NCBI RefSeq assembly: GCF_900143145.1
Contig: NZ_FRDB01000003.1
Span: forward strand, 1-46,029
From: Candidatus Sodalis sp. SoCistrobi
GTDB taxonomy: Bacteria; Pseudomonadota; Gammaproteobacteria; Enterobacterales; Enterobacteriaceae
DNA length: 46,029 bases
Direction of reading: 5' to 3'
Shown here in pieces: positions 29,621-39,168 of this stretch (position 1 is its first letter; each line of letters starts with the position of its first letter). A program made the position numbers and the translations under genes. The notes below the pieces were generated by a model that was not told the DNA's origin, did no database searches, and saw only the letters and a list, made by a program, of their open reading frames with translations.

Positions 29621-31247
29621 CGGATCATGTCGCGCGAAACCGGGGACCGGACGGCTCGACGCCAGGTCATGTCCAGCGCTGGGACTGTGGCCGCTGCTGG
29701 CTGTCGTTTTTGCTGCCGCAGGGGTTGCGCGAGTCGCCTGTGCGGATGACGTGCCGGCGGCGGCAATCGTTGCGCCGGCAAGTGCGGCGGATGGACTGCC
29801 TGCGGTGGCGGCAATCGTTGCGCCGGTAAGTGCAGCGGATGGAATGCCCGCGGTGGTGACCTACGATCCGTCGGCGGCTACAGTGGAGGACTTGCCCGCG
29901 GCGGCCTACGATCCGCCCACGGCGGCTGTGGGCAATGACGGTGCGCCACCGCGGGATCCGTTCCGGCCGCCGTCCGCCGGCTCGTTCCCACGGGACAGCG
30001 CCATGGCGAAAGTGCGTTTGTCGGCCGACATGCCGCCGTCTTCCCTGTTTTCTCTGCGGCGCGGCGCCGTACCGGGCACGCTATCGCTGCGTGCTGATGA
30101 TGCGCCGGTGCGGCAGGTACTGCAGGCGCTGGCCGCTTTGCGCGGGCTGAACCTGGTGGTGACGCCGGGCGTTGAGGGCGAGATTACGCTCAGGCTGCAC
30201 GAGATGCCCTGGCGCCAGGTGCTTGAACTGATTCTGACGGCAGGCGGCCTGCAGCAGACGCATCAGGGACGCACGCTGGTGGTATCGCTGCAGGAAGCAC
30301 CGGATAACCCGGGGCCGGGAAAGGCTGCGGCACCGGTGGCGCGGGAGGAGGGCGCGCCGCTGGTTAACCGGTTGATTACCCTGCAATACGCCGACGCGGC
30401 GGAGGTGGCAAGCAGCATCGACGCCAAGCGGAGTTCACTGCTGTCATCCCGGGGCAGCGTCCGGCTCGATAAGCGCACCAATTCGCTGGTGCTGCGCGAT
30501 ACCGCCTCCGCGCTAGCCGCCGTGGGCGATTGGATCGCCGTTTGGGATGTCCCGCTGGAGCAGGTGCTGATTACCGCCCATATTGTCACCATCAGCCGGG
30601 AAAACCTGCGCGAAGTCGGGGTCAATTGGCGTTATCCGGCGGAAAGTACGCAAGATGATGCGCGCGCGATCGCTAAAATGCCTGTCGGCGGACATTTGGC
30701 GCGTATGGGGCTACCGTTGGCACGCCTGAACGGCCGGATGCTGGAGCTGGAACTGACCGCGCTGGAGCAAGAAAATAAAGTGGATATTCTGGCGAGTCCG
30801 CGCCTTTATACCGCCCATCAGCAGACCGCCAGCATCAAGCAGGGGGCGCAAATCCCCTATCCGATGACCAGCGGGCACGGCAAGCACCCTTCTATCCAGT
30901 TTAAGGAGGCGGTTTTGTGTATGGAGGTGACGCCGCGCATTTTGCGCAACGGGCGCATCACGCTGGATTTACGGCTGAGCCAGAATGTGCCGGGCAGTGT
31001 CATCAAGCAAGGAGACAGTCAAAGCGTTACCATCGATACGGAAGAGATCAAAACCCAGGTAACGATTGCCGACGGCGAAACCATCGTGCTCGGCGGCATA
31101 TTCCAGCATCAGAAGCAGCGAAGTCACGATCGGGTACCGCTGTTGGCCGATATCCCGCTGGTAGGGGCGTTATTTAAGCGCCAACGAGCTAATTATAAAC
31201 AACATGAATTAGTTATTTTTATTACGCCCACTCGCATATCAGGATAG
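29595..31247 (+). CDS. hofQ: Secretin HofQ, apparently fused to a HofP remnant
   Basis: The C-terminal about 390 residues match HofQ, the outer-membrane secretin-like protein of the hof operon. There is an STN/N0 domain (TLSLRADDAPVRQVLQALAALRGLNLVVTPGV), an N1 domain (ITLQYADAAEVA) and the secretin core (ENKVDILASPRLYT, GAQIPYP, FKEAVLCMEVTPRI, GGIFQHQK, VPLLADIPLVGALFKR, LVIFITPTRISG). The protein is 550 residues; E. coli HofQ is 412. The extra N-terminus starts where hofP would start (strong AAAGGAGG before ATG 29595). It has a hydrophobic signal-like stretch at residues 30-50, two copies of a 16-residue AAIVAPxSAADGxPAV repeat, and RDPFRPP at 120-126, which matches the RDPFKPP motif of E. 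coli HofP. No separate hofP exists. I infer an in-frame hofP-hofQ fusion that has lost the HofP core. Confidence 0.85.
   Translation: MGRGRLGHDGSCRAKPGTGRLDARSCPALGLWPLLAVVFAAAGVARVACADDVPAAAIVAPASAADGLPAVAAIVAPVSAADGMPAVVTYDPSAATVEDLPAAAYDPPTAAVGNDGAPPRDPFRPPSAGSFPRDSAMAKVRLSADMPPSSLFSLRRGAVPGTLSLRADDAPVRQVLQALAALRGLNLVVTPGVEGEITLRLHEMPWRQVLELILTAGGLQQTHQGRTLVVSLQEAPDNPGPGKAAAPVAREEGAPLVNRLITLQYADAAEVASSIDAKRSSLLSSRGSVRLDKRTNSLVLRDTASALAAVGDWIAVWDVPLEQVLITAHIVTISRENLREVGVNWRYPAESTQDDARAIAKMPVGGHLARMGLPLARLNGRMLELELTALEQENKVDILASPRLYTAHQQTASIKQGAQIPYPMTSGHGKHPSIQFKEAVLCMEVTPRILRNGRITLDLRLSQNVPGSVIKQGDSQSVTIDTEEIKTQVTIADGETIVLGGIFQHQKQRSHDRVPLLADIPLVGALFKRQRANYKQHELVIFITPTRISG
29760..29855 (+). 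repeat. 48-bp tandem repeat in the hofQ 5' extension
   Basis: Two imperfect direct copies, at 29760-29807 and 29808-29855, begin GCGGCAATCGTTGCGCCGG. Each encodes 16 residues (AAIVAPxSAADGxPAV). The in-frame length keeps the gene open. Confidence 0.8.
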
Positions 31248-31439
31248 ACTACCGGCCCTTGCATTGGACAAAAGCGGGGACGCGGCAACAATTTATGCGT
31301 TTTTTTCGTTATCAATTTGACGCTGTCGGCGATTTCGCTTACAAGGGTAACCCATTGAGCAACGCTGATTTTGCGTCAAATGTCCTACCGGTGGTGATAC
31401 CGGGGATCCTGCTTGCGGTGTGGGCATCGATTTAATCGG

Positions 31440-31469
31440 TTGCCAAACTACCCGGAGTGTTGAGATAAT
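31440..31469 (+). promoter_or_regulatory. Candidate aroKB promoter
   Basis: TTGCCA (31440-31445), an 18-base spacer and GATAAT (31464-31469) lie about 110 bases upstream of aroK in the 334-base hofQ-aroK gap. Further on, CCCGCC (31516-31521) can pair with GGCGGG (31534-31539), a small hairpin in the leader. Nothing else is recognisable in 31248-31581. Confidence 0.45.
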
Positions 31470-31581
31470 TTTCGCCTGATTCTCGCACTAACGCTCATGA
31501 GGTTTCAGTTTAGGTCCCGCCGCTAATTTGATTGGCGGGGCGGGTTGTCATTAACGAATAATCTTAGTAATACCGAAAAAC

Positions 31582-32103
31582 ATGGCAGAGAAACGCAATA
31601 TCTTTCTGGTTGGGCCTATGGGTGCCGGCAAAAGCACTATTGGTCGTCAGTTGGCTCAACAACTTAATATGGAGTTTTTCGATTCTGATCAAGAGATTGA
31701 GCGACGCACCGGGGCTGATGTAGGCTGGGTATTTGACGTGGAAGGCGAAGACGGCTTCCGCGATCGAGAAGAAAAAGTCATCAACGAACTGACCGAAAAG
31801 CAGGGGATTGTGCTGGCTACCGGCGGTGGCTCCGTGAAATCGCGCGAAACACGCAACCGCCTCTCCGCCCGCGGTGTGGTTGTTTATCTCGAAACCACCA
31901 TTGAAAAACAGCTCGCCCGCACGCAGCGTGATAAGAAACGCCCGCTGTTGCAAGTCGAAGCTCCGCCGCGCGAGGTTCTTGAAGCGCTGGCTCGCGAGCG
32001 TAACCCGCTGTATGAAGAAATAGCGGACGTCACTATCCGTACCGACGAACAAAGCGCCAAGGTTGTTGCTAACCAAATTATCAATATGCTGGAAAGCAGC
32101 TAA
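31582..32103 (+). CDS. aroK: Shikimate kinase I
   Basis: AroK phosphorylates shikimate at the 3-hydroxyl in the chorismate pathway. It has 173 residues, the same as E. coli and nearly identical in sequence. Walker A is GPMGAGKST (residues 11-19). Shikimate-binding residues lie in [24 protein letters not shown] and ATGGGSV, and the lid Arg is in [11 protein letters not shown]. The Shine-Dalgarno is poor. It heads the classic aroK-aroB-damX-dam-rpe-gph-trpS superoperon, all present here in order. Strong conservation suggests aromatic amino acid synthesis is retained. Confidence 0.98.
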   Translation: MAEKRNIFLVGPMGAGKSTIGRQLAQQLNMEFFDSDQEIERRTGADVGWVFDVEGEDGFRDREEKVINELTEKQGIVLATGGGSVKSRETRNRLSARGVVVYLETTIEKQLARTQRDKKRPLLQVEAPPREVLEALARERNPLYEEIADVTIRTDEQSAKVVANQIINMLESS

Positions 32104-32143
32104 TCTGAATTAACGAGATGCCGAAAAGGTCATTGAGCGTCCC

Positions 32144-33229
32144 ATGGAGAGGATTACCGTTACATTAGGGGAGCGCAGCTACCCGATTACCATTGCCGCC
32201 GGATTATTCAATGATCCGGCGTCTTTCTGGCCGTTGACGCGAGGCGATAGCGCCATGCTGGTCACCAACGACCGCCTCGCGCCTTTGTATCTGGAACCTC
32301 TGTGCCAGCGGCTGACCCAGGCCGGCGTCAAGGTCGATAGGGTCGTGTTGCCCGACGGTGAACAGAACAAATCGTTGACGGTGCTGGATCAGGTTTTCAC
32401 CGCGCTGCTGGCCAAACCCCACGGCCGCGATACTACCATTATCGCGCTCGGTGGCGGCGTCATCGGCGATCTGGCCGGCTTCGCCGCCGCCAGTTATCAG
32501 CGCGGCGTGCGTTTTATCCAGGTACCCACCACGTTACTCTCGCAGGTCGACTCGTCTGTGGGCGGTAAGACCGCAGTCAATCATCCTCTCGGCAAGAACA
32601 TGATCGGCGCCTTCTATCAGCCGGCGTCGGTAGTTATAGATTTGGACTGCCTCAATACGCTGCCGCAGCGGGAACTCTCCTCGGGCCTGGCGGAAGTCAT
32701 CAAGTACGGTATTATTCTTGATGCGGCGTTTTTTGCCTGGCTTGAGGTCAATCTTGAAGCACTGCTGGCATTGGAGCCGCAGGCGCTGGCCTATTGTATC
32801 CGCCGCTGCTGCGAGCTGAAAGCGGACGTCGTGGCCGCCGATGAACGCGAGCAGGGCCAGCGTGCGCTGCTGAATCTCGGCCACACCTACGGCCACGCTA
32901 TCGAAACCCATATGGGCTATGGCAACTGGCTGCATGGCGAAGCCGTGGCCGCCGGCATGATGATGGCGGTGCGCACCGCGCGTCGGCTTGGTCAATTTAG
33001 TGATGCCGATGCCCAACGGGTCAGTGCGCTGCTGCAGCGGGCCGGCCTGCCGGTGAGCGGCCCGGCGGAAATGGCGCCGGAAGATTACCTGCCGCATATG
33101 ATGCGCGATAAAAAAGTCATCGCCGGCCGGCTGCGTTTGGTGCTGCCGGTGACGCTGGGCAATGCACAAGTGCGCACCGGCGTGGCTGATGATATGGTGG
33201 TGGCATCTATTAAGGATTGCCAGGCCTGA
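32144..33229 (+). CDS. aroB: 3-dehydroquinate synthase
   Basis: AroB converts DAHP to 3-dehydroquinate using NAD and a divalent metal. It has 361 residues (E. coli 362). NAD-binding features are PDGEQNKSL and [19 protein letters not shown]. Metal ligands are the Glu in [11 protein letters not shown] and the His residues in [12 protein letters not shown] and [12 protein letters not shown]. The substrate site is [23 protein letters not shown]. It follows aroK by 40 bases and precedes damX by about 105 bases. Intact. Confidence 0.98.
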   Translation: MERITVTLGERSYPITIAAGLFNDPASFWPLTRGDSAMLVTNDRLAPLYLEPLCQRLTQAGVKVDRVVLPDGEQNKSLTVLDQVFTALLAKPHGRDTTIIALGGGVIGDLAGFAAASYQRGVRFIQVPTTLLSQVDSSVGGKTAVNHPLGKNMIGAFYQPASVVIDLDCLNTLPQRELSSGLAEVIKYGIILDAAFFAWLEVNLEALLALEPQALAYCIRRCCELKADVVAADEREQGQRALLNLGHTYGHAIETHMGYGNWLHGEAVAAGMMMAVRTARRLGQFSDADAQRVSALLQRAGLPVSGPAEMAPEDYLPHMMRDKKVIAGRLRLVLPVTLGNAQVRTGVADDMVVASIKDCQA

Positions 33230-33334
33230 GCCGGCCGGCCGCGCGCTTGGGCGCGTCGGCGAGGCCGGTTTATTGTGATAAACCCTTCCCGTGCTCTGGC
33301 GCGGGAAAAACCCCTCTCAGTCGGAGAGTTTTAT

Positions 33335-34378
33335 ATGGATGAGTTCAAGTCGGAAGACGAACTGAGACCCGATAGCAGCGATCGCCGTCCCCCCCGCCAG
33401 CGGAAAGGTCCTACCGTGCCGAAGGTGCCGGTATCCAGACAGCATTTAATGATAGGTATCGGCATTTTAGTGCTGTTGTTGCTGGTAATAAGCATCGGTT
33501 CAGCGCTGAAATCACCGTCCCGCACCGATTCAGATCGCCAGGGAGCGAACAATAACGGTCAGCGTAATATCGATCTCTCCGGTTCGACTTCCGGCGCTGA
33601 CGCCGGTGCGTCTTCGCCTGGCGCTGCCGCGCCGGCGGCAAACAATGCACAGAACGGCGCGCCGGCGGCGGTCAACGGCAGTAACGGCGCGTCGGCCCCG
33701 CAAGAGCTGAGCGCGCCGCAGATTGCCTCTACGCCGACGCAAGCCGCGCCGGTGATCACGCCGAGCGGGCAGCAACGCGTGGAATTACCGGGCAACATGG
33801 CCGATGCCTTGTCGCAACAGGGGAGCCAGGTTAACGGCGTGGCCGCACAAATGAACGGTCAGGGGCCGGTTTCGACTCTGCCCACTGCGGCCGCCACCCT
33901 GACGCCGGGCAGCCGCGGCGGCGCGCAACACAAAGCGCCGTCGACCGCGCCGGTGAAGGCGCCCGCCGCCGTCCGCCGCGAGCCGAAACAAACGCCAATG
34001 GTGCCCAGCGCCGGCCGCCAGACCGCCAGCGCGCCGAAAGCGGCCGCCAGCTCTCGCGCCGCCGCGCCATCCGCGTCTTCCGCGTCCAGTGGCGCCGCCG
34101 CGGGTTCGATTCAATCTGCGCCCGCCGGTTATTACACGCTGCAGTTAAGCAGCGCTTCGCAGCCGGCGACGCTTAACGCCTATGCGCGCCAACAGCAACT
34201 GAGCCACTACTGGGTTTATCAGACCCGCCGTGACGGCAAGCCCTGGTATGTGCTGGTGAATGGGGTTTATCCTTCGCTGTCGCAGGCGAAAAACGCGGTG
34301 GCGCAACTGCCTGCCGATGTGCAGGCCAAAAAACCCTGGGCGCGACAAATCGGTCAGGTTAAAAAGGACCAAAATTAA
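33335..34378 (+). CDS. damX: Cell division SPOR-domain protein DamX, short form
   Basis: DamX is a bitopic inner-membrane protein that binds septal peptidoglycan through its SPOR domain. ATG 33335 (GGAGAG about 8 bases upstream) gives 347 residues beginning MDEFKSEDELRPDSSDRR as in E. coli; an upstream in-frame start at 33275 is not conserved. There is one TM helix near residues 37-57 (LMIGIGILVLLLLVISIGSAL). A long Ala/Gly/Ser/Pro periplasmic linker follows, then the SPOR domain (YYTLQLSSASQPATLNAYARQ ... WYVLVNGVYPSLSQAKNAV). E. coli DamX has 428 residues. The missing part is mostly the acidic/basic cytoplasmic stretch between the start motif and the TM helix, plus part of the linker. Probably functional. 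Confidence 0.93.
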   Translation: MDEFKSEDELRPDSSDRRPPRQRKGPTVPKVPVSRQHLMIGIGILVLLLLVISIGSALKSPSRTDSDRQGANNNGQRNIDLSGSTSGADAGASSPGAAAPAANNAQNGAPAAVNGSNGASAPQELSAPQIASTPTQAAPVITPSGQQRVELPGNMADALSQQGSQVNGVAAQMNGQGPVSTLPTAAATLTPGSRGGAQHKAPSTAPVKAPAAVRREPKQTPMVPSAGRQTASAPKAAASSRAAAPSASSASSGAAAGSIQSAPAGYYTLQLSSASQPATLNAYARQQQLSHYWVYQTRRDGKPWYVLVNGVYPSLSQAKNAVAQLPADVQAKKPWARQIGQVKKDQN

Positions 34379-34394
34379 TTAAGCGTTCCTGAAG

Positions 34395-34412
34395 ATAGCG
34401 CTGTAGCGCTAT
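34395..34412. other. Perfect palindrome between damX and dam
   Basis: ATAGCGCT (34395-34402) and AGCGCTAT (34405-34412) form a perfect dyad with a 2-base centre, 17 bases after the damX stop and 54 bases before dam. It is too tight for a good RNA hairpin but suitable as a protein-binding dyad or cruciform. No binder can be named. Confidence 0.55.
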
Positions 34413-34465
34413 GGTAAACAGGGTACAATCCGCGGCTCTGAAGAGTGTGAGTAAGTAGCGAAGGC

Positions 34466-35278
34466 ATGAAGAAGAACCGCGCGTTTTTAAAATGGGCCGG
34501 CGGCAAGTATCCGCTAATTGAGGTTATTCGCCGTCACCTGCCGGCGGGTGATTGTTTGATAGAGCCTTTTGTCGGCGCCGGTTCGGTGTTTCTCAATACC
34601 GATTACGATCGATACATCCTCGCCGATATCAACAGTGATCTCATCAATCTGTTCAATATCGTTAAAGAGCGCCCGAACGACTTTATCCGCGACGCCCGGG
34701 CATTATTTGCCGCTGACGCCAACATCTCTGAGGTGTATTACCTGCTGCGCAGCGAGTTTAATCTCTGCACGGACGCCCATCGGCGCGCGGTACTGTTTCT
34801 TTATCTCAACCGGCATTGCTACAACGGCCTGTGCCGATATAACCTGAGCGGTGAGTTCAACGTTCCTTTCGGCCGCTATAAAAAGCCGTATTTTCCAGAG
34901 TTAGAACTTTACCGGTTTGCCGAGAAGGCCAGCCGGGCGGTGTTTGTCTGTGAGCACTACCAACAAACGCTATCCCGCGCCGTACCGGGTTCGGTGGTAT
35001 ATTGTGATCCGCCCTATGTGCCGCTTTCGACCACCGCAAACTTTACGGCATACCATACCAACAGCTTTAGTTTGACCGAACAGCAGAACCTGGCGCGCCT
35101 CGCCAGCCAGCTGGCTCGCGAAAGCCGGGTACCGGTGCTGATTTCCAATCACGATACCGCGCTGACACGGCAATGGTATGGCGATGCGGTGCTGCATCAT
35201 GTCACGGCGCGCCGCACCATCAGCAGCAATATCTTCGGGCGCAGCAGCGTAAGTGAACTGCTGGCGTTATATCTCTGA
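34466..35278 (+). CDS. dam: DNA adenine methyltransferase (GATC)
   Basis: Dam methylates N6 of adenine in GATC and so sets strand discrimination for mismatch repair, replication timing and some phase-variable genes. It has 270 residues (E. coli 278). The SAM-binding motifs are FLKWAGGKYPL and EPFVGAGSVFLN, the catalytic motif is YCDPPY, and target-recognition blocks are NRHCYNGLCRYNLSGEFNVPFGRYKKPYFP and NFTAYHTNSF. The last part (ISSNIFGRSSVSELLALYL) differs from E. coli and lacks its Lys-rich tail. Intact catalytic core. Given the many slippage-type repeats in this window, the state of the mutS/mutL/mutH partners elsewhere would be worth knowing. Confidence 0.97.
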   Translation: MKKNRAFLKWAGGKYPLIEVIRRHLPAGDCLIEPFVGAGSVFLNTDYDRYILADINSDLINLFNIVKERPNDFIRDARALFAADANISEVYYLLRSEFNLCTDAHRRAVLFLYLNRHCYNGLCRYNLSGEFNVPFGRYKKPYFPELELYRFAEKASRAVFVCEHYQQTLSRAVPGSVVYCDPPYVPLSTTANFTAYHTNSFSLTEQQNLARLASQLARESRVPVLISNHDTALTRQWYGDAVLHHVTARRTISSNIFGRSSVSELLALYL

Positions 35279-35324
35279 GCGGGGCCGTCCCGCCGCAGAC
35301 TGACCGTAACTGACGGGAGACCGG

Positions 35325-36005
35325 ATGAAAAACTTTTTAATCGCCCCTTCCATCCTTTCCGCGGATTTTGCCCGCCTGGGTGAAGATACCGCCCGGGTGT
35401 TAGCCGCCGGGGCGGACGTGGTGCATTTTGATGTGATGGATAATCATTATGTTCCGAATCTCACCATGGGGCCGATGGTGCTTAAAGCGCTGCGTAACTA
35501 TGGCATTACCGCCCCCATTGATGTGCATTTGATGGTCAAGCCGGTCGATCGCCTGATGCCGGATTTCGCCGCCGCCGGCGCCAGTTACATTACCTTCCAC
35601 CCGCAGGCGTCGGAGCATGTTGACCGCTCACTGCAGCTCATCAAGAAGCACGGCTGCAAAGCCGGGCTGGTCTTTAATCCCGCCACGCCGCTGAGCTGCC
35701 TTGAGTATGTGCTGGATAAGCTTGATGTCATTTTGCTGATGTCGGTCAATCCCGGCTTTGGCGGCCAGTCTTTCCTGCCCTCGACCCTGGATAAATTGCG
35801 CCAGGCGCGTCAGATTATCGATCGCAGCGGCAGGGATATCAGGCTTGAGGTGGACGGCGGCGTTAAAGTGGATAACATCGGCGCTATCGCCGCTGCGGGC
35901 GCCGATATGTTCGTCGCCGGCTCCGCCATATTCAGCCAGCCGGACTACCGAACCGTTATCGACGCCATGCGTCAGGCATTAGCGGGAGCGGCGGGGAATG
36001 CGTGA
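35325..36005 (+). CDS. rpe: Ribulose-phosphate 3-epimerase
   Basis: Rpe interconverts ribulose-5-phosphate and xylulose-5-phosphate in the pentose phosphate pathway. It is a TIM barrel of 226 residues. It has the start [16 protein letters not shown], metal and catalytic residues in [25 protein letters not shown] and [11 protein letters not shown], and phosphate binding in [17 protein letters not shown] precedes the ATG by several bases. It overlaps gph by 8 bases. Intact. Confidence 0.98.
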   Translation: MKNFLIAPSILSADFARLGEDTARVLAAGADVVHFDVMDNHYVPNLTMGPMVLKALRNYGITAPIDVHLMVKPVDRLMPDFAAAGASYITFHPQASEHVDRSLQLIKKHGCKAGLVFNPATPLSCLEYVLDKLDVILLMSVNPGFGGQSFLPSTLDKLRQARQIIDRSGRDIRLEVDGGVKVDNIGAIAAAGADMFVAGSAIFSQPDYRTVIDAMRQALAGAAGNA

Positions 36006-36705
36006 AGAACAGCCTATCCGCGGTATCGCATTCGATCTTGACGGCACGTTGACCGACAGCGCCCCCGGCTTAACGGCCGCGCTTGATCGGACGCTGTCAG
36101 AGCAGGGACTGCCCCAGGCCGGTCTGGCGCGCATTGCCACCTGGATCGGCAACGGCGCCGATGTGCTGGTGGCGCGCGCGCTGCGCTGGGCTACCGATGC
36201 CGAGCCGGATGCCGCGTTACAACGCGCCACCCGTCTGCGCTTCGATGAACATTATGCCGCGACGGTGGCAGCGGGCAGTTCGCTGTTTCCCGAGGTCGCA
36301 CAGACGTTGGCGCAGTTGGCGCTTCGGGGGCTGCCGATGGCGGTGGTGACCAATAAGCCCACCCCCTTTGTCGCACCGTTGCTGGCCTCGCTCGGCATCG
36401 AGCGCCATTTTGCGCTGATTATCGGCGGCGATGATGTGACGGCCAAAAAGCCGCATCCCGCGCCGCTGTATTTGGTGCTCGGACATTTGGGGCTTTATGC
36501 CCGTGAGCTGCTGTTCGTCGGCGATTCGCGCAATGATATCCTCGCGGCCAAAGCCGCCGGTTGCCCAAGCGCCGGCATGACCTATGGCTATAACTATGGT
36601 GAAGCGATCACGCTGAGCCACCCGGATTACGTTCTGGACCGTTTTGCCGATCTTTTGCCCGTGCTCGGGCTGCCACCTTTCGTTAATCAGGACCGTTTAA
36701 AATGA
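35998..36705 (+). CDS. gph: Phosphoglycolate phosphatase
   Basis: Gph dephosphorylates 2-phosphoglycolate, which arises from repair of oxidised DNA ends. A HAD hydrolase of 235 residues (E. coli 252). Motif I is [15 protein letters not shown], motif II is VVTNKP, the motif III Lys is in AKKPHPAPL and motif IV is [16 protein letters not shown]. The start ATG overlaps the end of rpe and the stop overlaps trpS (ATGA), so translation is tightly coupled. The shorter length is at the C-terminus. Intact. Confidence 0.96.
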   Translation: MREEQPIRGIAFDLDGTLTDSAPGLTAALDRTLSEQGLPQAGLARIATWIGNGADVLVARALRWATDAEPDAALQRATRLRFDEHYAATVAAGSSLFPEVAQTLAQLALRGLPMAVVTNKPTPFVAPLLASLGIERHFALIIGGDDVTAKKPHPAPLYLVLGHLGLYARELLFVGDSRNDILAAKAAGCPSAGMTYGYNYGEAITLSHPDYVLDRFADLLPVLGLPPFVNQDRLK

Positions 36706-37706
36706 GTAAGCCCATCGTATTCAGCGGCGCGCAGCCGTCAGGGGAACTGACCATTGGCAACTATATGGGTGCGCTGCGTCAGTGGGTCAGCATGCAGGAT
36801 GAGTATGACTGTATTTATTGCATCGTCGACCTGCATGCCATCACCGCCCGTCAGGATGCCCAGCAGCTGCGTAAGGCAACGCTGGACGTTCTGGCGCTGT
36901 ATCTGGCCAGCGGTATCGATCCGGCTAAAAGTACGGTTTTCATTCAGTCCCATGTGCCGGAGCATAGCCAACTGGGCTGGTTGCTGAACTGCTATACCTA
37001 TTTCGGTGAGCTGAGCCGGATGACCCAGTTCAAGGATAAATCGGCCCGTTACGCCGAAAATATCAATGCCGGGCTGTTTGATTATCCGGTGCTGATGGCG
37101 GCAGATATTCTGCTTTATCAGACCAACCAGGTGCCGGTCGGGGAAGATCAGAAACAGCATTTGGAGCTGAGCCGCGATATCGCCAAACGGTTTAACGCGC
37201 TGTATGGCGAGATCTTCACCATTCCTGAACCGTTTATTCCCAAATCCGGCGCGCGCGTGATGTCGCTGCTGGATCCGACAAAAAAGATGTCGAAATCCGA
37301 TGATAACCGTAATAACGTCATCACCCTGCTCGAAGATCCCAAATCCGTGGTTAAGAAGCTCAAACGCGGGGTAACCGACTCCGACGAACCGCCGGTGGTG
37401 CGCTATGATCCGATGGCGAAACCCGGCGTCTCCAACCTGCTGGATATTTTGTCCTGCGTGACCGGTACGCCGGTGGCGGAGCTGGAACAGGCGTTTGCCG
37501 GCAAAATGTACGGCCATCTGAAATCCGCCGTGGCCGATGCGGTGTCGGAAATGCTGACCGCGTTGCAGGCTCGTTACTACGCCCTGCGCGCCGACGAAGC
37601 TTATTTGAATCAAGTGTTACGGGACGGGGCGGAAAAAGCCCGCGCTCAAGCCAGCGTAACCTTGGCCAAGGTCTATGAAGCCGTCGGCTTTGTCGCCAAA
37701 CCCTGA
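36702..37706 (+). CDS. trpS: Tryptophanyl-tRNA synthetase
   Basis: A class I aminoacyl-tRNA synthetase that charges tRNA-Trp. It has 334 residues, identical in length to E. coli. The HIGH-equivalent is in [14 protein letters not shown], the KMSKS loop is [13 protein letters not shown], and tryptophan-pocket blocks are [35 protein letters not shown]. It overlaps the gph stop. It is the last gene of the aroK-trpS cluster. Downstream, GGCCT (37731-37735) and AGGCC (37745-37749) can pair and a T5 run follows at about 37775, a weak possible terminator. Intact and essential. Confidence 0.98.
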   Translation: MSKPIVFSGAQPSGELTIGNYMGALRQWVSMQDEYDCIYCIVDLHAITARQDAQQLRKATLDVLALYLASGIDPAKSTVFIQSHVPEHSQLGWLLNCYTYFGELSRMTQFKDKSARYAENINAGLFDYPVLMAADILLYQTNQVPVGEDQKQHLELSRDIAKRFNALYGEIFTIPEPFIPKSGARVMSLLDPTKKMSKSDDNRNNVITLLEDPKSVVKKLKRGVTDSDEPPVVRYDPMAKPGVSNLLDILSCVTGTPVAELEQAFAGKMYGHLKSAVADAVSEMLTALQARYYALRADEAYLNQVLRDGAEKARAQASVTLAKVYEAVGFVAKP

Positions 37707-37876
37707 GTCATTTATACCCTACGCGTGCCGGGCCTGATCTTGATAGGCCGGGCCGCGCTTCGCGTCACCACGCTTTTTCCGCGACTCCCGGCAAAGGTAA
37801 TGAATTATATGCGGTTGTTATTCTGCCGCGGTTACGCTATCTATCATGCAGGCCCCTGATAAAAGCGAGGTAACCT

Positions 37877-39157
37877 GTGCCGAATCCCCTGCTGCATACC
37901 ATCAGTCACGTCCGGCTGCCCTGGCGTGAAGGTTTATGGCAAATCACCCTCGAGCAGGGAGTCATCCGCCGTCTGGCGCCGCAAAATCACGGTCAGCAGG
38001 ACGGCGAAGGCGTCCTTAATGCCGAGGGCGGATTGGCGATACTGCCGTTTGTCGAACCCCACATCCATCTGGATACCACGCAGACCGCCGGTGACCCGCG
38101 CTGGAACGAGTCCGGTACGCTGTTTGAGGGCATTGCCCGTTGGGCCGAGCGCAAAACGACCCTGACCCATGAAGACGTCAAAACCCGCGCCTGGCAGACG
38201 CTGAAATGGCAGATCGCCAACGGTATTCAGCACGTACGCAGCCACGTGGATGTCTCCGACCCCTCACTGACGGCGCTGAAAGCGCTGCTGGAAGTCAAGC
38301 AGGAAGCGGCGCCGTGGGTGGATTTGCAGTTGGTGGCGTTTCCCCAGGAAGGGATCCTGTCTTTTCCAGACGGCGAAGCCTTGTTAGAGGAAGCGTTGCG
38401 GCTGGGTGCCGATGTGGTCGGCGCCATTCCTCATTATGAATTTACCCGCGAGTATGGCATCGCGTCGTTGCATAAAGCCTTTGCGCTGGCGCAAAAGTAC
38501 GACAAGCTGGTGGACGTCCACTGCGACGAGATCGATGACGAACAATCGCGCTTTGTGGAAACCGTGGCGACGCTGGCGCTGGAGGCCCGGCTGGGCGGCA
38601 GGGTCACCGCCAGTCATACCACCGCCATGCATTCCTATAACGGCGCCTATACCGCGCGGCTGTTCCGCCTGCTGAAACTCTCAGGCATCAATTTCGTCGC
38701 CAATCCGCTGGTGAATATTCATTTGCAGGGCCGTTTTGATGATTATCCCAAGCGCCGCGGCGTCACCCGGGTGAAAGAAATGCTGGCGCAAGGGATAAAT
38801 GTTTGCTTCGGCCATGATGATGTGTTTGACCCCTGGTACCCTCTCGGCACCGGCAATATGTTGCAGGTGCTGCATATGGGCCTGCACGTATGCCAGCTGA
38901 TGGGATATGAGCAGATCAATAAAGGGTTGAACCTGATTACCACTAATAGCGCGCGAACGCTCAACCTGAGCGATTACGGCATCAAATGCGGCTATCGGGC
39001 CAATTTACTGATCCTGCCGGCGGAAAACGGTTTCGACGCCATAAGGCGCCAGACGCCGCCGCGCTACGTTATCCGTCACGGGCAGGTGATCGCGGAAACC
39101 CCGTCATCGCCATCGCGACTGTATTTAACGCAGCCGGAGAGTGTGGATTTCCGCTGA
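37877..39157 (+). CDS. codA: Cytosine deaminase
   Basis: CodA deaminates cytosine to uracil for pyrimidine salvage. It is an amidohydrolase of 426 residues (E. coli 427) with all metal and catalytic residues: HxH in [14 protein letters not shown], His and Glu in [14 protein letters not shown], His in [14 protein letters not shown] and Asp in [12 protein letters not shown]. The start is GTG 37877 with AGG 8 bases upstream. The usual partner, the cytosine permease codB, is not adjacent, so substrate entry must rely on another carrier or on internal cytosine. It is convergent with the MocR gene (11 bases). The position after trpS differs from E. coli. Confidence 0.95.
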   Translation: MPNPLLHTISHVRLPWREGLWQITLEQGVIRRLAPQNHGQQDGEGVLNAEGGLAILPFVEPHIHLDTTQTAGDPRWNESGTLFEGIARWAERKTTLTHEDVKTRAWQTLKWQIANGIQHVRSHVDVSDPSLTALKALLEVKQEAAPWVDLQLVAFPQEGILSFPDGEALLEEALRLGADVVGAIPHYEFTREYGIASLHKAFALAQKYDKLVDVHCDEIDDEQSRFVETVATLALEARLGGRVTASHTTAMHSYNGAYTARLFRLLKLSGINFVANPLVNIHLQGRFDDYPKRRGVTRVKEMLAQGINVCFGHDDVFDPWYPLGTGNMLQVLHMGLHVCQLMGYEQINKGLNLITTNSARTLNLSDYGIKCGYRANLLILPAENGFDAIRRQTPPRYVIRHGQVIAETPSSPSRLYLTQPESVDFR

Positions 39158-39168
39158 GCGGTGGGGTG

